This document shows, one piece after another, positions 6,205 to 6,587 of a stretch of DNA of 6,587 nt. Both the position numbers and the translations under genes were made by a program. The notes under the pieces are model-generated. The model ran no database searches, had not been told where the DNA came from, and worked only from the letters and a program-made list of their open reading frames with translations. Numbering within the stretch: the stretch's first letter is position 1; every line of letters starts with the position of its first letter. Source of the stretch: Phycisphaera sp. (GTDB taxonomy: Bacteria; Planctomycetota; Phycisphaerae; Phycisphaerales; Phycisphaeraceae). The DNA lies in the NCBI GenBank assembly GCA_029287335.1, contig JARFRI010000220.1:1-6587 (forward strand). The letters are read 5' to 3'.

Positions 6205-6587
6205 ATGAATACAAGGAAAAACCGCTACTACTGTCGTTCTCGAATCGCAGAGCCGATCTTCCGGCGTCTGATCAAGGCTTTCGCCATGGACCTCACCGCC
6301 ACCGATGCCGCTGAACTCACGGGCCTGTCCGTCCGCTCGGTCAACACGATCTATCTCAAGATCAGACAGCGCATCGCCGAGCGCTGTGAGGCCCAAAGCC
6401 CCTTCCGGGGGGAAGTGGAAATCGACGAATCGTACTTCGGCCCCAAACGCGTCCGCGGCAAGCGAGGCCGAGGCGCGGGCGGAAAGACCATCGTCTTCGG
6501 CGTGTTCAAGCGACAAGGACAGGTCTATACCGAGATCGTCCCCGATGTGAAGAAAACCACTTTGCGCAAGGCGATTCGGGGCAAGGT
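6205..6587 (+). CDS. IS1595-family (ISXO2-like/IS1016 group) transposase, 3' part outside window
   Basis: This is a DDE-type transposase that cuts and joins the ends of its IS. The frame is open from ATG 6205 to the window edge (127 codons plus two bases); the family is usually somewhat over 200 aa, so the C-terminal part is missing. Residues about 29-55 form a helix-turn-helix (LTATDAAELTGLSVRSVNTIY). GEVEIDESYFGPKRVRGKRG (69-88) is the hallmark ISXO2-like block, with Asp74 as the first catalytic acid. GKTIVFGVFKR and VYTEIVPDVKKTTL (107-120) follow as expected. The other catalytic residues lie outside the window. The visible part has no frameshift or stop, so the gene may be intact. The start is the first ATG in frame, but a ribosome binding site is lacking and a hairpin abuts it. 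Confidence 0.92.
   Translation, partial: MNTRKNRYYCRSRIAEPIFRRLIKAFAMDLTATDAAELTGLSVRSVNTIYLKIRQRIAERCEAQSPFRGEVEIDESYFGPKRVRGKRGRGAGGKTIVFGVFKRQGQVYTEIVPDVKKTTLRKAIRGK

Larger units (their letters stand above)
6162..6587 (+). mobile_element. IS1595-family insertion sequence, left part only
   Basis: The element is identified by its transposase. The left boundary is a guess: GGGTCTTAGGAAGTTAAGC begins at 6162, just after the AT-rich tail of the preceding unit, and may be the terminal inverted repeat. The right end and the second inverted repeat lie beyond the window, so neither the boundary nor a target duplication can be confirmed. Confidence 0.5.

Noticed and set aside
6175..6516. 113-codon minus-strand frame over the IS
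   Set aside because: The + strand frame at the same place encodes the IS1595-type transposase with its IDESYFG block.

Overview
The window looks like chromosomal DNA of a planctomycete, most likely from the Phycisphaerae side of the phylum. The DNA is GC-rich. It carries the end of a PEP-CTERM sorting-signal protein, a secreted HEAT-repeat protein with a small partner, a planctomycete-type GH10-like protein without catalytic glutamates, and a GC-rich intergenic palindrome of a kind I recall as common in planctomycete genomes. The taxonomic call is inference from gene content.

Layout. Positions 1-265 hold a MITE/REP-like palindromic element (about 36-174) flanked by an 11-bp direct repeat, then a short leader. 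Positions 266-757 encode RNase P RNA (rnpB) on the + strand, with an enlarged P12 arm; long ORFs crossing it are spurious. A perfect hairpin with A and T tracts (760-791) can terminate transcription from both sides. Converging on it from the minus strand is a gene remnant (846-1073) whose only recognisable part is a PEP-CTERM tail, with PKP in place of PEP. Positions 1074-1350 hold no convincing gene.

Positions 1351-3960 form a clean minus-strand transcription unit: a sigma70-like promoter (3932-3960), a 717-aa exported HEAT-repeat protein (1736-3889), a 97-aa exported or membrane-anchored protein (1407-1700) 35 bp downstream, and a strong terminator (1351-1380).

Divergent from it on the + strand is a 514-aa cytosolic GH10-fold protein (4159-5703), overlapped at its 3' end by, or closely followed by, a membrane-anchored ComEA-type helix-hairpin-helix protein (5690-6061), with a probable terminator at 6088-6115. 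The window ends inside an IS1595-family insertion sequence whose transposase starts at 6205 and runs off the right edge.

How the parts work together: the HEAT protein and its small neighbour probably act together in the periplasm. The GH10-like and ComEA-like proteins are co-transcribed, but nothing in the sequence shows a shared function. No defence system, CRISPR array or tRNA is visible.
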